Below the pieces are notes generated by a model. That model was given only the letters and a program-made list of their open reading frames with translations, searched no databases and was not told the DNA's origin. This document shows positions 1 through 10,465 of a stretch of DNA of 42,572 bases, piece after piece. The DNA comes from Calcarisporiella thermophila CBS 279.70. Its lineage: Eukaryota > Calcarisporiellomycota. Position 1 is the stretch's first letter. Every line of letters starts with the position of its first letter. The stretch covers positions 22,245 to 64,816 of the forward strand of contig NW_027192204.1 of the NCBI RefSeq assembly GCF_041956535.1, written 5' to 3'. The translations under genes were made by a program, and so were the position numbers.

Positions 1-1203
1 AAGGCCAGTGTAATACCTTCATTATCCTAGGTGGTAAATTAGAAATTATTCTGTACTTGAAAGGGTTGAATAACCAAAGAGTGGTTTAATACTTTAAGTT
101 TGGAGGATTTGCTTAAGTGAGTTAAAACTAGTCGTTTAGCTTATTCTCAAGTAATATTTAAGCATTTCTAACTTAAAGTATCCAATAAAGGGAGAAACTC
201 TTTCGAGTATCTACCATTATTTTTCATGATAGTCGGTCAGCTGCCCAATTAGCATGAATAGTAGCTATACTATATTGAGATATACAAAATTATTTAGAGC
301 TTTTGTGTTATTGAACAATACTACATTATTATATCTCAGAAGTACAGTATATTGTGGCACATTTGTAAAAAAAACCTTTTGAGCAATCGATTCCTTAAAT
401 ACTAAAGTGCTTGCAAGTGGAATATATGGTGTAAATGGCATCATAAGCTGAGCCCTGTGGATGGATACAGTATGATGGGCATTGGTTGACACTAAGAACG
501 TGTTGTTACCTCGTCCTACTGCAAGCAACTCTCATGATACTCAATTAAAGATTTGCTTGTAGGACAAAAATTGATAATATTTCGTGACTATGTTTTCACA
601 CGCTCAGCGATTGAAGGATACAAAATTAAGCCCAGGAGTAAAATATTGTCATTTCTTGGATTATTTTATTATGTTTGCAATAAGAGTACATATTTGTTGT
701 ATTTTTTTATGGAATAGAGCAAAATAAAGATGATTATATAATCTTCTTATTTGAAAGCTCAGCAAAGAATTGAGTACAAAATTGTTTTGCACTTGGACAT
801 TGCTTTGCTCAGAACATTTTTCATGACTATTATTGAATAGCTTAGTAATTTTTGCGACTTAGATTTAGTAACAATTCACATAAGTGATATCACAAAGGCA
901 GCATGCAGTTTCACTGTACTAGGGGTAGTGCTTTGTGCTGTATTGTCGTATTCAAGCGGATTGGGAAAGCGTGTGATGACAATTGAGGGATCTAACGGAG
1001 TAAAGTTTATAAAGTTGTAGATCAAATGCTACTGAAAAAATATATAAATGGTTCCTTCTCTCAAGATGGGAGATGCTATTATTCTTTAAAATAACATTAT
1101 CTCTTACTCTCCTTTCCTTTTATAATATTTTCTTTGCCTTAAGTTACCCCTATCACACTCCTTTGCTCTTAGGTCAATTGCCTGTTATTTACTGATTGCT
1201 TCA
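1..1203. other. Gene-poor A+T-rich leader
   Basis: No gene with a recognisable product is seen in this stretch. A minus-strand open frame (528-265) carries a loose resemblance to the protease/integrase junction of Copia polyproteins, with a VGRG-like start and a YIPLASTL segment, but no catalytic motif is present. A TATA-like element (about 1040-1048) lies some 155 bp upstream of the protease gene and is followed by a pyrimidine-rich tract at about 1098-1130, which would suit its promoter. Confidence 0.4.
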
Positions 1204-3383
1204 ATGAATCTTATCAATATATCACTTGCCCTCTTGCTTACCCTTGTCCCGGTCCATGCTCAAAATCGGTTGAATGTCAAAGGATTCGGATCCTCTCCTC
1301 CCAAGAGTACGTATGTGACCACTGTTCCAACAAGCCGCTCGCTTGCCCCCCAGAGAGGAGAAAATCCCTTGAAAATAGCACTTAAATTTGCCCGCAATCA
1401 AATTGCTTCTGAGTTTGTTGTGAAAAATGTTTACCAATCTAAGCACAATGGAGTCACGCATGTGTATTTACGCCAGCTAATCGATGGACTCGAGGTTGTG
1501 AATGGGGACATGAATATTAACGTGGATAAAAAGGGAAATGTGATCTCGTTCGGAAATTCTTTCTATAATGAAAAAGACTCGAAGGGTTTGAAAAATAAGG
1601 TAAAATATTTATTTGTATAATTAATGGCTTCGTCTTTGTTTCCATTTGTGAGCTGAATACGACTAACTGTATTTTCAACATCACAGGGCGAGAATGAAGT
1701 CAAGAAAAACCCACAGCGAAATGCTTTGTTGACTCCTGAAAAGGCACTACTTACGCTGTATGATCACCTCGGCCTGAAGGTCGAACCAAAAGATGTCAAT
1801 AAAAAGGGAAGTCTGAAAAAAGGAAAAGACTCGACTATTCTCCTTAATGCACCTTATTCCGTCGCACCCATACCTGTAAAGCCTGGCTTAATTCAATCAA
1901 ATGGAGGTCTAGAGCGAGTGTGGGAGATTATCCCGGAATTGGAGGATAACTGGATACAAGCTCACGTTAGTGCCGAGACTGGACAAGTGAAAGCTATCAT
2001 TGATTGGGTTGCCGACGCAAGCTACAACGTCATCCCTCTTGGAGATAACGACCCTGAAACTGGAGAGCGAAGGCTGGTGAAAGACCCACACGATAATATA
2101 GCATCACCACAAGGCTGGCATGAACTGAATCAGACCCGCCAAACCACAACCATAGGCAATAATGTTTACGCTCAAGAAAATCATGATGCTAGTGAAGATT
2201 GGTTGAAGAAGAAGCGACCTGATGGTGGCAAAAACCTAATATTCGATCATAAGCTCGATCTGAAACAGGATCCTAATATGTACCTGAATGCCACTATAAC
2301 CAATTTATTCTATTGGAATAATATTGTAATTATCAAAGCTATGACGTTTGACATATTGCATTGACTTAAATTTTCTTGATACGGTATTAGATGCATGATC
2401 TCTACTACCGGTATGGGTTTAACGAAGAAGCTGGAAATTTCCAAGAGGATAACCGTGGCCGCGGTGGATATGGTGGCGACTCAGTGATTGCATACGCGCA
2501 ATACGGCAATGGAAAGAATGGGTATAAGAATAATGCTTCTTTCTCCACCCCACCAGATGGTAGCCACGGAAAAATGAAGATGTTTCTTTATACTCGAACC
2601 GACCCCCGTAGGGATGGTGCTCTAGACAACGATATTGTAGTACATGAGTACACCCACGGATTGAGCAACAGGTTAACTGGCGGGCCTGCAAATTCAAGGT
2701 GCCTTGGATATGGTGAACCTGGTGGTATGGGAGAAGGGTGGGGAGATTTCGTGGGCACAATCTTGCAGATTCAACCAAGTCACACACGGAAAGATAACTT
2801 TGCACACGCAGCGTATGCAAACAATAAAGCAAGTGGGAATCGCAAGTATATGGTGAGAGTCCAAGCATATTTATGTATACCATCGTTAATTTCTTTAACA
2901 TTAACCTTGAATATGTAGTACTCCACGGATATGAAGACAAATCCCACTACCTATCGAACACTGAATGAAAATGAATACCAAGAAGTGCATGCAATTGGCA
3001 ACGTTTGGGCCAATATACTTTACGAGGTATATTGGAACTTGGTAGACAAATTGCCTTTCACTTCCAGCTGGTTCCCACCAACAACCAGTCCCACCGACGC
3101 TAAAGAGCACATTATTCGCCATGGTAACACACTTGCATTGCAGCTCGTGATAGATGGGATGAAATTGCAACCTTGTCGCCCCACTTTCCTGGACGCGCGT
3201 GATGCGATACTTCAGGCTGATCAGCTACTAACTAACGGGGCGAATAAATGTGAGATATGGAAAGGATTCGCAAAGAGAGGAGTCGGTGTTGGCGCGAAAT
3301 ACGAACGAGATCAAAATGACTCAATTGTGAATCGTGTCGAGGATTTCGAAATACCCAAGAATGCATGCGAGAAGAGCTCATGA
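1204..3383 (+). CDS. Secreted M36 fungalysin metalloprotease
   Basis: Zinc endopeptidase of the fungalysin (M36) family, exported as a zymogen. Four exons fit: 1204-1599, 1687-2325, 2391-2852 and 2919-3383, giving about 653 residues, close to family length. The N-terminus (MNLINISLALLLTLVPVHAQ) is a typical signal peptide. An FTP-type propeptide occupies roughly residues 50-200. The catalytic HEYTH motif is at about residues 430-434, and the third zinc ligand is in GEGWGDF (Glu about 460). The junctions restore family motifs: NLFYWNN joined to IMHDLYYRYGF across intron 2, and RKYM joined to YSTDMKTNP across intron 3. All three introns are phase 0 and 65-87 bp long. The ending FEIPKNAC resembles the usual C-terminus. 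No break or missing active-site residue is seen. The family is often expanded in animal-associated chytrids, but one copy says little about lifestyle. Confidence 0.93.
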
Positions 3384-3813
3384 ACGTTTAGCCGATGATG
3401 GTTTAATTGATGTATTTAGTAGCGAGTTTATACAGAAATATAAAAAAAGTTACTGTATGAACATAATAATAAGTTTTATAGCCCAAGTTATTGGGACTGC
3501 AAGAATATTACTACCATTGAATTCACTCCACTGGCTCTTTATTTTACAACTCATTCTTGCTGGGTAATTCCATCAAGAAAGTACAATTATGTGAATTTCA
3601 AACGTGGTTAGGTTGTCCATTAAAGGAAATCTACATATTGCAGGCTTTTAATTCGTATGACATAATGTAAATCAGCTCTATCGGATAAATTAATGCCAAG
3701 AGTATGATAGCTCCGGGTAAAATAGAAATTTACCGTAGAGATATAGTTGGGTAGACCATTGATTTCTCTGATTAATTTGCCAGCTGAGTCAACTCTAAAG
3801 CACTAAAATATAA

Positions 3814-3822
3814 TATATAAAT
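3814..3822 (+). promoter_or_regulatory. TATA box of the amidohydrolase gene
   Basis: TATATAAAT lies about 55-60 bp upstream of the ATG at 3876, in an otherwise unremarkable 492-bp gap after the protease stop codon. Confidence 0.45.
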
Positions 3823-3875
3823 CATTTCCTCGCTATTTCTGTACGATAACATTTTATTTCATCACTCCACTAGCT

Positions 3876-5261
3876 ATGTCGCTCCTCATAAAAAACGGCC
3901 TAGTAATTCTCAAAGACTCTGCTCAAATTACCGACATTTTGATAAAAGACGATGTAATTGAACGCATTTCTCCAAACATCAATATAACTGACGTTGATAT
4001 TATCGATGCCTCTGGAATGATTGTTTCACCAGGCTTTGTGGACACCCATCGTCATTTATGGCAGGCTGCGGAGCGAGGAAAATTTGCAGATGACACACTA
4101 TGGCAATATTTAGCTAAACATATAATGGGTAATGCCATGTATTATGAGGCAGAAGATGTATATTGGTGTCAACTTGCAGGAGCATTAGAGGCTTTGGATG
4201 CAGGGATAACCACCATTGTCGATCATGCCCATATATCATTAAGCCCTGAACACGTGGAGCAGGGATTAAAAGCAAGTGTGGATAGTGGATTGAGGATCAC
4301 CTATTGCCTTGCAAGGCAAATATTTCCTGCTCCGGAGGGGAAAATAGAAACAAATGAATGGCAGCTGGACTTGATAGAGAACTTGGCGAAAAAAGATTTT
4401 GGGAGAGTTTCAATGGGAATCGCCCACGATCTCATATATCGTCTACCCCATGAGGCTCCGAAGATTTTGGAATTGTCAGAAAACTATCATATGCTGATCA
4501 CGGCACATGTTGTCAATAATTACCATCCCGGAGTTATAACACGGTTTGCAGAACTCAACTTCATAACTCCACGCCTCCTTATTTCGCATGCAAATGGCAT
4601 ATCCGAAAATGACATCGCTCTTCTCAAATCACACGACTGTGGTATCAGCTCCACTCCAGAAACCGAAATGCAAATGGACCTCGGTGCTCCCGTTGGTATG
4701 CAACTTTACAAAGTCGGGTGCAGGGTAGGTCTTGGAGTAGATGGAGGCGCATTCCAGAGTGGTGGCCTACTCTCAGCCATGAGACTCACGCTACAGCAAT
4801 ATCGTGCATCTCAAATAGACTTATTACATGAGAGAGGAAAGATCCCAACTGCAATGCCCGCAAAATGTAGAGACATATTTTATTTAGCCACCCAAGGAAG
4901 CGCGCGCGCAATGCGGGCAGAGAATCAACTCGGGAGTATCGAGGTTGGAAAGAAGGCTGATATTGTATTATTCCGAACGGACACTCCAAATATGCTGTGC
5001 GCTGATCAAGTTGATCCAGTAAGCGCACTAGTGATGCATGCGCAAGTATCTGATATCGATACAGTGATTGTGGGAGGAGAAATCTTGAAACGGGGCGGAA
5101 AGTTGTTGAAGCATGACTGGAGTAGAATAGCACGTGAAGTGAGAAAGGTAAAAGAGAGGGTTGATGCTAGGATGAGAGAGAGTGGAATTGACTGGATTCA
5201 GCATACGGAGAATATGAAAAGGGTCATGGGATGGGAATCAAGATTTGAAAATATACTGTAA
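3876..5261 (+). CDS. Amidohydrolase (cytosine/8-oxoguanine/atrazine deaminase-like)
   Basis: Single-exon 461-residue protein of the amidohydrolase superfamily, subtype of S-adenosylhomocysteine/8-oxoguanine deaminases and AtzA/TrzN-type hydrolases. It probably deaminates a purine or other heterocyclic base in the cytosol. Metal-site motifs appear in order: DTHRHLWQ (HxH on strand 1, about residues 52-59), a TAHVVNNYHP segment (strand-5 His), LISHANG (strand-6 His) and GLGVDGGAF (strand-8 Asp). The C-terminal GSIEVGKKADIVLF closes the composite beta-sandwich domain. Length is normal and no break is seen. A TATA box lies just upstream. The absence of introns stands out against its neighbours and fits acquisition from bacteria, although intronless fungal members exist. 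The substrate cannot be assigned from sequence alone. Confidence 0.88.
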   Translation: MSLLIKNGLVILKDSAQITDILIKDDVIERISPNINITDVDIIDASGMIVSPGFVDTHRHLWQAAERGKFADDTLWQYLAKHIMGNAMYYEAEDVYWCQLAGALEALDAGITTIVDHAHISLSPEHVEQGLKASVDSGLRITYCLARQIFPAPEGKIETNEWQLDLIENLAKKDFGRVSMGIAHDLIYRLPHEAPKILELSENYHMLITAHVVNNYHPGVITRFAELNFITPRLLISHANGISENDIALLKSHDCGISSTPETEMQMDLGAPVGMQLYKVGCRVGLGVDGGAFQSGGLLSAMRLTLQQYRASQIDLLHERGKIPTAMPAKCRDIFYLATQGSARAMRAENQLGSIEVGKKADIVLFRTDTPNMLCADQVDPVSALVMHAQVSDIDTVIVGGEILKRGGKLLKHDWSRIAREVRKVKERVDARMRESGIDWIQHTENMKRVMGWESRFENIL

Positions 5262-5596
5262 TTTTAAAATAAAATTTAAATTTGATATACAACACTAAGG
5301 AATAGATAATTATAATTTAAAAGCAGCTAGTGAGATTTAAATACAATCTTTATTGGCATTATAACATAATTTGAAATAATAGAATGCTGTTAACAAGCAG
5401 TTGAGTACAAATTAAGAAAGGCGATAGACACCCTCACTGGTCCTCTGCTCGCGATAAAAGGTTAACTTCGCGAATAAAACGGACTTACTAGAGAAAAATA
5501 CATATAATAAATCTTATAGTCTACTAGATAGCCTCAATCAAATAATCTATGTTCATCGCACTTTTTCTTTATTTCGAAGTACTCAGATTTGTCAAA
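5262..5596. other. Convergent intergenic spacer
   Basis: A+T-rich gap between the 3' ends of the amidohydrolase and the small secreted protein gene. AATAAA-like polyadenylation signals occur just after the amidohydrolase stop (about 5265-5275). Nothing else is seen. Confidence 0.5.
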
Positions 5597-5992
5597 TTAA
5601 CCGTCAATTTCGCTTTCATCGGTATCTTTGGGTTTGCTGTCAACATCGGACTGTTTAGGGGCTGTGTGCCTGTGAAAAGCATTAACGAGTGAAAAAGAGA
5701 AAACTGGAGCTCCCTTGAATGCGGTACATTGGAGGAGATCTGTAGTGGGAATTGCATCTAAGAGGCTCTTAGTTTTGCATTTGAGAAGGCCGTCTTCGAT
5801 AAAATCACAAGTTATATTCCGCTCTCCCATCCTTCTTTGTAATAAGTCACAATCCTCTTTGCAAAAGTGCGTTAACCAGTCGAAGTGTTTGAGTGTGATC
5901 TTGAACTTACACTCAGCATATATTGCTTGAGCTGACAATACAAAGAGTAGTACACTACTATATTTCATAACGACAAAATTTTTCAAAGACAC
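5597..5992 (-). CDS. Small secreted 6-cysteine protein, unknown function
   Basis: Open frame of 131 residues, or 123 if translation begins at the second Met (5968). The second start is preferred because it opens directly into a signal peptide (MKYSSVLLFVLSAQAIYA) that would be cut before Glu-Cys. The mature part has six cysteines (contexts EC, FC, DC, TC, KC, QC), an even number that could form three disulfides, one N-glycosylation site (NIT), and a charged Asp/Lys-rich tail. A TATA-like TATATAG lies about 110 bp upstream on the coding strand. No family is recognised. It could be a small effector-like or wall-associated protein; that is inference from architecture only. Confidence 0.6.
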   Translation of the reverse strand: MSLKNFVVMKYSSVLLFVLSAQAIYAECKFKITLKHFDWLTHFCKEDCDLLQRRMGERNITCDFIEDGLLKCKTKSLLDAIPTTDLLQCTAFKGAPVFSFSLVNAFHRHTAPKQSDVDSKPKDTDESEIDG

Positions 5993-7763
5993 TGATTATT
6001 ATGGATATCCTATTCAAGGATATAATGATTTATACGAAATGACGATGAGAGTTCATAACAAGGATAGAGCCCATGTGATCCATCTAAAACGAACCCTATA
6101 TATTTATTTTTGTGAAATAGAGATTTACCTAAAAAATTAAAATATTTCATCATCTTGATTCTCAGCCCTTTTGTGCATAATTATAAAAAAGGTGAGATCT
6201 ACATTCCATTATTATTCACTCATCACCCTAGCTATATAGGCATATTCTTAAATACCGGGGCTAATATACAGTGTCTTTTCCCAGGGAAATCGATTTTGTG
6301 ACTAGTTTATAGTCAAAATTTTGAAGTTTACCTTAATTTAAATATCGTCTATATTCTTAAGTCTCCTAAGCATATTATATTAGAGACTTATTGTGTACTT
6401 GATAATATTCTTCTTGATGTGTTTGATAGCTTCTATAGTGTCTTCCTAATGTGTAACGATTTTAATATCTTCCAAGTACACTTTTAAGATTCACCAAAAG
6501 ATGTTAGATCAGGGCATAAGCATAAGTCAGAACGCAAAGCCATATATCTCAAAGAGTCTCCAGATCAGTACTCTTCATCTTTCTAACCATTTTCTAGCTT
6601 AATATACTATTGCTTCAACCTTACCATAAAATTTAAATTGGAAAGTTCATTTTAAGAGTTATATATATACACGGCTTTTACAGGAGGGAGGCTCTTACTC
6701 TGATTTTGATGGCTTCATCCGCCTTTGGATCCAACATTATGGTAGGGTCATAGTCGAGGTCTACCGTCAAGCCGAGAGAGTATCCAAGATGATCAAGTGA
6801 CCTTCTATTCTGTTGACCAGAGCACCTTCAGCTTAATCTGAAAATCCCCCTCGCTCAGGTTTATGTTGTAGGAGAGTAGAAGTGTTTATACAGTTCTTGC
6901 ATCCTTGTCAATTTCACGGCAGACCACTCCCAAGGGGCTATTATCGACCATGAAACCTCAACTATATATGATCTGAGGAAGAACTATGTTTCTAATCTTC
7001 CCTTAATAAGAGTCAAAAACTTAAACATATTTTTAATATGTGGTTTAAAATGCCCAAGCTATTCTGTTTTGCGAGTCTGGGCAGGCATATCTTGAAATTT
7101 CTGGTGGCGACATACTATTAGAATAATTTAGGGGGTTGGGGAGAGGAAGTACTCTAGCGGCTTCACTCCGGCAAAAATCCTGGGATTCGTCCTCAATTAA
7201 CCTGCCTCCCTGAATGCAAGCAACCCTTCAATAAGACCCACGTTTCCTACTGCAGTCTACTCTCTATCAACATAAAACTGAGCAAGGCGGATTTTGAATC
7301 CAAGCCTGTAAAAGCCCGAGCCAACTGCATAGATGATCACTAGCCTATAATAGATTCTCTCCTGAAACTGGGGTCAATATGAAGTCTCACCAGATGCATA
7401 TACTCACACATCCGATAATTCGAAGATTAGCATAAGAAAATTTTTATCTTTACAACTCCTCCCCAGTGATCATAAATATAAATGCCAGATTCATCCCAGA
7501 ATCATCATGCTGTGACTGAGCAAATCTCTTTATTTTCGAGTTGATAATTGATAACAAATAAACACATTATATATTTATTCACTTATCTGAGATTAAAGCT
7601 TTAGGAATATGCTAGAGTAGTTAAAGGGGTATTTCATAACTACCTCTACTACATGAAACTTCAGCTTCGAATTAGTCACAATCGTTGCTTGGACAGAGTT
7701 GAACATCTCCACTACAAAAATTGAGCATTCAGCTATCTGATTTTACAATCAATCAAATTTTAC
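5993..7763. other. 1.8-kb stretch without a recognisable gene
   Basis: A+T-rich except for about 6670-7420, which is more balanced in composition and has interrupted coding-like runs on both strands, none longer than a few dozen codons. That part may be a decayed gene or transposon fragment; no motif allows a family call. The rest shows no feature. Confidence 0.35.
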
Positions 7764-8637
7764 TTACGCTGAGAGGTATTTGTCATCCTCAGTGACTTCT
7801 AACTCTCCACTCTCCACGATGACAACATCAACCAATGGGCGGTCATTGGTCTTATTTGTGGCAGTATGCTCGATAGTGTGCACCACATCGAGTCCTATTT
7901 GTATATTTTATTCTGAATCTAATTGTCTCAATTATCGGACTTATAGCAGAGAGCATACCTTCCAGCACAGTTCCAAATACCACATGCTTTCCATCGAGAC
8001 GAGAAAGTGGAACAGCCGTGATAAAATATTGAGCTGCATTTGTGTTGGGTCCATCATTTGCCATAGAGAGAAGACCAGGACGGTAATGCTTGAGTTTAAA
8101 GTTTTCGTCCTTGAACTCCTTATTATCGTAAATGCTTGCAATGCCATTCCCATCATAGCTAACAAAATCACCCCCTTGGATCATGAAATCTTTAATCACG
8201 CGGTGGAATATTGAACCTTTATAGCTCCAGCCCTCCTATTTCAAGACGAACGTTAGAATACAGGAGAGAGGTGGAATGCATTTATTGAGGGTACTTCATC
8301 AGAAGCGGCGAAATATCGGAAATTTTCCGCTATTAAGGGTGTGAATTAAAAGCGAGTGAGGATAATGGATTAGTGCAGTAAAATTCTTTATATCTACCTG
8401 TAAGAGGAACGGTCTTGCCGTAGAGTCCGATGGTAATGCGCCCCAGTTTTTCATCTCCTTGCTCAATATCAAAATACACTAAAGTAGTTTAATTAGCTCA
8501 GTATATTGTATAGTTGATGGATTTGAATAGCCGGTACCTTTATTTGTAATTACTGGCCCTTTAGGAGTAGTGCTTATAGCAGCTGGCGCAACCAAGGGAA
8601 ATAGAAGTCCCAGTGTGAAAAATGTCAGGATTTTCAT
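7764..8637 (-). CDS. Secretory-pathway cyclophilin (peptidyl-prolyl isomerase)
   Basis: Cyclophilin-type prolyl isomerase with a signal peptide ([19 protein letters not shown]), so it probably acts in the ER or secretory pathway. Exons on the minus strand: 8637-8538, 8478-8398, 8329-8295, 7959-8235 and 7764-7894, giving 207 residues, the size of cyclophilin B. The tiny 35-bp exon supplies [12 protein letters not shown]. Core motifs are [15 protein letters not shown] (catalytic Arg), [16 protein letters not shown] and LDGKHVVFG. The Trp that contacts cyclosporin A (W121 in human CypA, in the context WLDGKH) is Arg here (SRLDGKH), so low drug sensitivity is predicted. There is no HDEL-type ending; the protein stops at KYLSA. 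Divergent from a small membrane/secreted frame across about 260 bp. Confidence 0.93.
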
Positions 8638-8896
8638 AGTATACTGATGCTGTTTCTTTGAAGAAAAAGTGTGGGAAACAAGTGAAAGAAATTCTGGCGC
8701 GAAAAAGCTCCGAGAGTTGAAGAATTAAGTAGGACAACAATAAAAAGTTCATTTCTTGCTCACGTGGAATAATTGGGTTTTCCGTTCTCTTTGGTCCTTC
8801 GAGGCTGCTGAAAATCTTATTATATTTATCTGCTCCTATGATTTAACCAATGGCGCAAAAATATAAAAACTTACTCCGGTATCACATCATTTAAAA

Positions 8897-9190
8897 ATGA
8901 AAATAGTAGGACCACCACTGATATACCTGATTATCTTAAAAACAACTATAATTCATATTCTATCAACTCCCATTCCATTCCCAATATTACTCACAAAATT
9001 CAGAGGGCGGAGATTGCTTCAAGCACTATGTTTATTTAGCAGTATTGGACATTTCATTGCATTTAACACTGTAGCTAATAGTGCAAATATTAAGCTGAAT
9101 CATTTTGCTATTGCATTAAATGCATATTCTCAAGGATATTTCCATAGTTTTATATTCTCTGTAAAGAGAATGTTTTCGAGAGAAATATAG
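8897..9190 (+). CDS. Possible small membrane or secreted protein
   Basis: Open frame of 97 residues with a strongly hydrophobic N-terminus (MKIVGPPLIYLIILKTTIIH) that could be a signal peptide or anchor, followed by a basic LTKFRGRRLLQ patch and a second hydrophobic stretch. A CCAAT box (about 8847-8852) and a TATA-like ATATAAAA (about 8861-8868) lie at sensible distances upstream of the ATG, which raises the chance that it is real. No family is recognised, and a chance frame in A+T-rich DNA remains possible. Confidence 0.4.
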   Translation: MKIVGPPLIYLIILKTTIIHILSTPIPFPILLTKFRGRRLLQALCLFSSIGHFIAFNTVANSANIKLNHFAIALNAYSQGYFHSFIFSVKRMFSREI

Positions 9191-9849
9191 ACGTATGTGC
9201 ATCTCTGGCCCTTTTTCTAGTGTCTATAACCGTTATTGCTAATTCATAGAGTATGATAGAAAATGCAATTTGTGACCGAGTTCGAATAAACTTGACTTTG
9301 CGATAAGGCTAATAAAGATACTTTCATACCCTTTTTGTCTACATGCATCTACGTGCTTCCGCCAAACACAGGACACAGCCAGATTCATACTAAAAGAAGG
9401 ATGCGTGAATGCTATTTCTTCTCTCGATTTTGACTTGGAAATCTCTACTGCCAGTTTGTTAAAACCTTAGGCTGCCTTTGAACAATTTCAATTCAATGAA
9501 AAATACTTCCCAAAAAAACTACTCTCATATATGACTTTAATCCATTCCCACAGCTAAACGCGTAGCACACGTTCTGAGGGTATGTAATCTAGTATTCTCT
9601 GTAGAAAACTTATTGACCTCGCCTTCTAAATTGCAATTTGGTTCTATTTAGCACAAGGAATCTTAGAGGATACCTTTTTTAAATCTGTATATTCGAAAGA
9701 TTCACATATTCAAGCATTCCGCTTATCTCACTAAGGGTCAGGAAATAAGATACATGTTTACACGATACATACTCGCTACGCAAAATAAATAAGGAAATGT
9801 AATATAAGTTTAGGGCATATTTAATAATTATATCATTTCTCTGATCATT
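9191..9849. other. Intergenic, nothing seen
   Basis: A+T-rich sequence with only short frames. It lies between a plus-strand small gene and the 3' end of the minus-strand cysteine-rich peptide gene. Confidence 0.4.
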
Positions 9850-10041
9850 TTAACAGCAACCGCTACATCCACAATCTTTATAACATCCAGATTCGCAAAA
9901 CACTAAACAGCGAATCACGCAATTTTCCTGTCTAGGCTTTAATGGAACTCTCATCATCTGCTTAAACGAATCAAAAGTTCCAGCATTACCTAGTGCACAA
10001 AATGCGGCAATGAATAATGCAAAGGTAAATCCAATTCGCAT
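9850..10041 (-). CDS. 63-residue secreted cysteine-rich peptide precursor
   Basis: Compact precursor with three visible parts: a signal peptide (MRIGFTFALFIAAFCALGNA), a short acidic-to-basic pro-segment ending in LKPRQ, and a C-terminal stretch of about 25 residues holding eight cysteines, spaced roughly C-3-C-3-C-3-C-3-C-1-C-2-CC and ending on CC-stop. The layout is that of small disulfide-rich peptides (defence peptides, effectors, metallothionein-like or toxin-like folds), but no specific family is recognised and no activity can be claimed. A TATA-like sequence sits about 30 bp upstream of the ATG on the coding strand. The frame is short, yet signal peptide, cysteine pattern and promoter together make it convincing. 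Confidence 0.68.
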   Translation of the reverse strand: MRIGFTFALFIAAFCALGNAGTFDSFKQMMRVPLKPRQENCVIRCLVFCESGCYKDCGCSGCC

Positions 10042-10465
10042 TTAAGCTAATGCCTCAGCTTGAGTAAGAGTATATAAAATGACAGAAGTAACGAAGTCGA
10101 TTAAGGATATGAACTTGATAATATTAGAATTTTTTATTTGTCCAGATCTGTGAATTAATTGAAAAGAGAAGAGACTTGCCAAGATAAATCTCGATACTCC
10201 GTTGCTTACGTCAGACCCTTCGAATCAAAAAATCTGATGCAATTCTATTTGATATATTGGATTATGATTCTTTTATCCTCTTTCATAGTTTACCACCGTA
10301 TTTTAAAGTTGATTAATTATTTGTTTGGATGATTAACTCAAACTGCCGGTTCTATGCTATTTGTAAATTTCAAAGGGAATGAACTGCACTAGGAGGAATT
10401 ACTAATGCGGTATTGATAAATGTGTTCGATTCACATGCAATATTATATTAATATTTAAATTGATA
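10042..10465. other. Upstream region of the cysteine-rich peptide gene
   Basis: This spacer separates the start of the peptide gene from the 3' end of the MFS carrier gene. A TATA-like TTTATATA (minus strand, 10071-10078) is the only element noted. Confidence 0.4.

Noticed and set aside
3334-3567. Frame overlapping the end of the protease gene as a separate gene
   Set aside because: It begins inside the last protease exon in another frame and runs into A+T-rich sequence without any motif.
7852-8214. Plus-strand 144-residue frame over the cyclophilin gene
   Set aside because: It overlaps conserved cyclophilin exons on the other strand and has no family features.
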